NCBI GenBank assembly: GCA_964396185.1
Contig: CAYNEI010000038.1
Coordinates: 1-21,148 of the forward strand
Reading direction: 5' to 3'
DNA: 21,148 nucleotides
Source of the DNA: CAYNEI01 sp964396185
GTDB taxonomy: Archaea; Thermoplasmatota; SW-10-69-26
Below the pieces are notes generated by a model, which was not told the DNA's origin, searched no databases, and was given only the letters and a program-made list of their open reading frames with translations. The position numbers and the translations under genes were made by a program. Within the stretch, counting starts at the first letter, position 1. The number at the start of each line of letters is the position of its first letter. This document shows positions 20,496 through 21,148 of the stretch, piece after piece.

Positions 20496-21148
20496 ATGGT
20501 CACGGTCCGGTCGATCGTCTTGAAGGGCCTCATCGAGGGGCTCGTGCTCCACGCCATCGAGCGCCAGCCCGCTCACGGCTACGGCATCCTCAAGGCCATC
20601 GAGGAGGCCCTCGGGGAACCGCCCAGCAAGGGGCAGGTCTACTCGTTGCTCAAGACCATGGAGGAGGATGGGCTGATCGAGGCCGTCGAGGATGAGACCG
20701 ACCCCCGGATCAAGCAGATCTACCATCTCACAGAGGGCGGACACGACCGTCTTTGGGAGTACCGGGCTCTGTCGCCCGAGTTCAAGCTCTGGATGGCGGA
20801 CCTCTTCGGTGTCCTCTCAGCCTTGCCCGAGGATGATCAAACCCTCGATCTGGACCCTGAGGAGCCTGAGCCCGACCCCGAACCGGCCCCCGACCCAGCA
20901 CCCACGTCGCGCCCGCGCCCGAGGCGAAGGGGCAGGGATTGGGCGCGGGTCAACCTGGAGCAGCTCCCCAAGGGGCCAGAGGTCCAGGCCCCCTACGCGC
21001 GGATCTCCATGGACCTCGAACCGGAGACCGGCACGTGGACGCTCTCGGTCCAACGCCACCGCCCGGGCACGTACGAGGGCTCGGAGGCTTGTCCGCTCAC
21101 GTACTTGTACATGGCTGCCCAGCGGCTCCTCTTCGATCCGCCTGGCGA
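20496..21148 (+). CDS. PadR-family transcriptional regulator with unusual C-terminal region (partial)
   Basis: The gene runs off the window end; 217 residues are visible. Residues 1-90 form a PadR-type winged helix: VLKGLIEGLVLHAIERQPAHGYGILKAIEE, then PPSKGQVYSLLKTMEEDGLIE and QIYHLTEGGHDRL. PadR proteins usually have about 100-180 residues and a helical C-terminus for dimerisation. Here a Glu/Pro/Asp-rich linker (DLDPEEPEPDPEPAPDPAP) leads to a basic patch PRPRRRGRDWARV. A further region (about 150-217) follows that I cannot assign. It is divergent from the RHH gene across shared palindromes, so mutual control is plausible. Confidence 0.85.
   Translation, partial: MVTVRSIVLKGLIEGLVLHAIERQPAHGYGILKAIEEALGEPPSKGQVYSLLKTMEEDGLIEAVEDETDPRIKQIYHLTEGGHDRLWEYRALSPEFKLWMADLFGVLSALPEDDQTLDLDPEEPEPDPEPAPDPAPTSRPRPRRRGRDWARVNLEQLPKGPEVQAPYARISMDLEPETGTWTLSVQRHRPGTYEGSEACPLTYLYMAAQRLLFDPPG

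Overview
The window looks like part of the chromosome of a GC-rich euryarchaeon, most likely of the Thermoplasmatota type (inference). Archaeal signals are a proteasome alpha subunit (PsmA), an archaeal-type DUF504/MJ1316-domain protein, a HepT-MntA pair, and TATA-like boxes centred about 26-30 bp upstream of many start codons, the arrangement expected for leaderless archaeal mRNAs. No ribosomal RNA, tRNA, CRISPR array, transposase or integrase was recognised.

Layout. Positions 1-42 hold the end of an upstream ORF. Positions 155-4510 encode a giant secreted protein: signal peptide, acidic linker, 20 in-register thrombospondin type 3 calcium-binding repeats, a DUF11-like domain and two regions resembling choice-of-anchor P domains. 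It is followed by a zinc-ribbon protein (4559-5017). On the minus strand are a membrane-anchored cupredoxin (5025-5630) and an M3/PepF-like oligoendopeptidase (5712-7430). Divergent from the peptidase is a six-Asp-box beta-propeller lipoprotein (7559-8950), followed by a two-helix membrane protein. PsmA (9209-9904, minus) lies back to back with a HepT-MntA toxin-antitoxin pair (10005-10804).

Next come a secreted protein of unknown family (10818-12197, minus), a divergent lipoprotein with two PrcB_C-like domains (12334-13272), a MazG-like pyrophosphohydrolase, a DUF504 protein, a PspC protein, SfsA, a DUF457/YdjM-like membrane hydrolase, a lipoprotein that also carries a C-terminal membrane anchor, thioredoxin, and a minus-strand operon of a 68-residue protein, ribulose-phosphate 3-epimerase and a CPBP membrane protease.

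The most unusual part is 19,840-20,500. It is visibly more AT-rich than its surroundings and encodes an 80-residue ribbon-helix-helix protein flanked on both sides by palindromes of the ACCA-N2-4-TGGT type, repeated every 21-22 bp (two helical turns). The arrays abut three promoters: the epimerase operon, the ribbon-helix-helix gene itself and a PadR-family regulator that runs off the window end. This could be a multi-operator regulatory hub or a partition/centromere-like site.

Second in interest are two genes (the giant protein and MntA) whose reading frames have no ATG, GTG or TTG where the conserved N-terminus must begin, but do have a CTG preceded by a good Shine-Dalgarno sequence.
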